A DNA stretch of 12,357 bases from positions 1 to 12,357 of the forward strand of contig JAGUXS010000028.1 of assembly GCA_020061725.1 (NCBI GenBank). The letters are read 5' to 3'. Below, piece by piece: positions 12,298 to 12,357 of this stretch. A model generated the notes under the pieces. It saw only the letters and a program-made list of their open reading frames with translations, was not told the DNA's origin and did no database searches. Position numbers and translations under genes: made by a program. The number at the start of each line of letters is the position of its first letter. Position 1 is the stretch's first letter. This DNA is from Patescibacteria group bacterium. Its GTDB lineage: Bacteria; Patescibacteriota; Patescibacteriia; UBA2591; PGYQ01.

Positions 12298-12357
12298 ATG
12301 AGATTAAAACTTCATAAAAACGCTCGGACAACATTCGCGATAAGAAAAGAAATAAAA
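12298..12357 (+). CDS. IS481-family transposase, N-terminal 20 codons only
   Basis: The frame opens with MRLKLHKNARTTFAIRKEIK and is still open at the window edge. The pattern LHKNARTT followed by IR-EI is the typical N-terminus of IS481-family transposases, which continues into a helix-turn-helix and a DDE (rve) catalytic core. Only the first 20 residues can be seen, so intactness cannot be judged. The upstream promoter and terminal repeat agree with this reading. Confidence 0.72.
   Translation, partial: MRLKLHKNARTTFAIRKEIK

Larger units (their letters stand above)
12260..12357 (+). mobile_element. Left end of an IS481-type insertion sequence, continues past the window
   Basis: At 12260 the base composition changes: TGTTGACTAACGCTACGTTGTCAGAG is clearly richer in G and C than the flank. 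The element begins with TGT, as IS481-family terminal repeats do, and runs directly into a transposase gene. The right end and target duplication are outside the window, so the boundary is inferred. Confidence 0.6.

Noticed and set aside
1..12357. UGA recoded as an amino acid, as in some Patescibacteria
   Set aside because: All genes read through with the standard code, no in-frame UGA is needed to complete any domain, and all ten complete genes end in TAA. The window cannot exclude recoding elsewhere.

Overview
The window is strongly AT-rich DNA that most resembles a Patescibacteria (Candidate Phyla Radiation, Parcubacteria-like) genome. The reasons are the type IV pilus gene order, the PilN protein with a long N-terminal extension, start codons mostly without Shine-Dalgarno sites, AT-only simple-repeat spacers, and TAA as the only stop codon (all ten complete genes). 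The lineage is inferred from gene style; no 16S gene is present.

Positions 1-10362 hold a type IV pilus locus read leftward (minus strand). In transcription order it is pilM, pilN, pilO, a two-fibronectin-domain lipoprotein, pilB, a degenerate pilT, a four-helix-bundle protein, pilC and a type IV prepilin cut by the left edge. PilM, PilN and PilO form the inner-membrane alignment complex, PilB powers assembly through PilC, and the prepilin is the fibre subunit. No secretin or prepilin peptidase gene is visible here. The lipoprotein sits where Gram-negative operons carry pilP.

Positions 10363-10489 are a divergent intergenic region with a promoter candidate on each side. To the right, read rightward, are rpmE (ribosomal protein L31 with a basic tail), a hairpin terminator, a 300-base spacer with a decayed inverted repeat, and prfA (release factor 1). 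Seventeen bases after the prfA stop an IS481-type insertion sequence begins; only its left end, promoter and first 20 codons are inside the window.

The most interesting signals are four. (1) The PilT-family protein keeps the Walker A and C-terminal motifs, but its Walker B glutamate is glutamine and its His box is gone. (2) A roughly 95-bp element occurs twice, before pilN and before pilB; each copy carries TTGNNT-N16-TATAAT flanked by short inverted arms that differ in sequence yet still pair. (3) Spacers in the pilus locus are built from one AT-only repeat family, often inverted at the two ends of a spacer; one 20-mer occurs exactly twice. (4) Only the prepilin gene has a strong Shine-Dalgarno site, while rpmE and the transposase appear leaderless.
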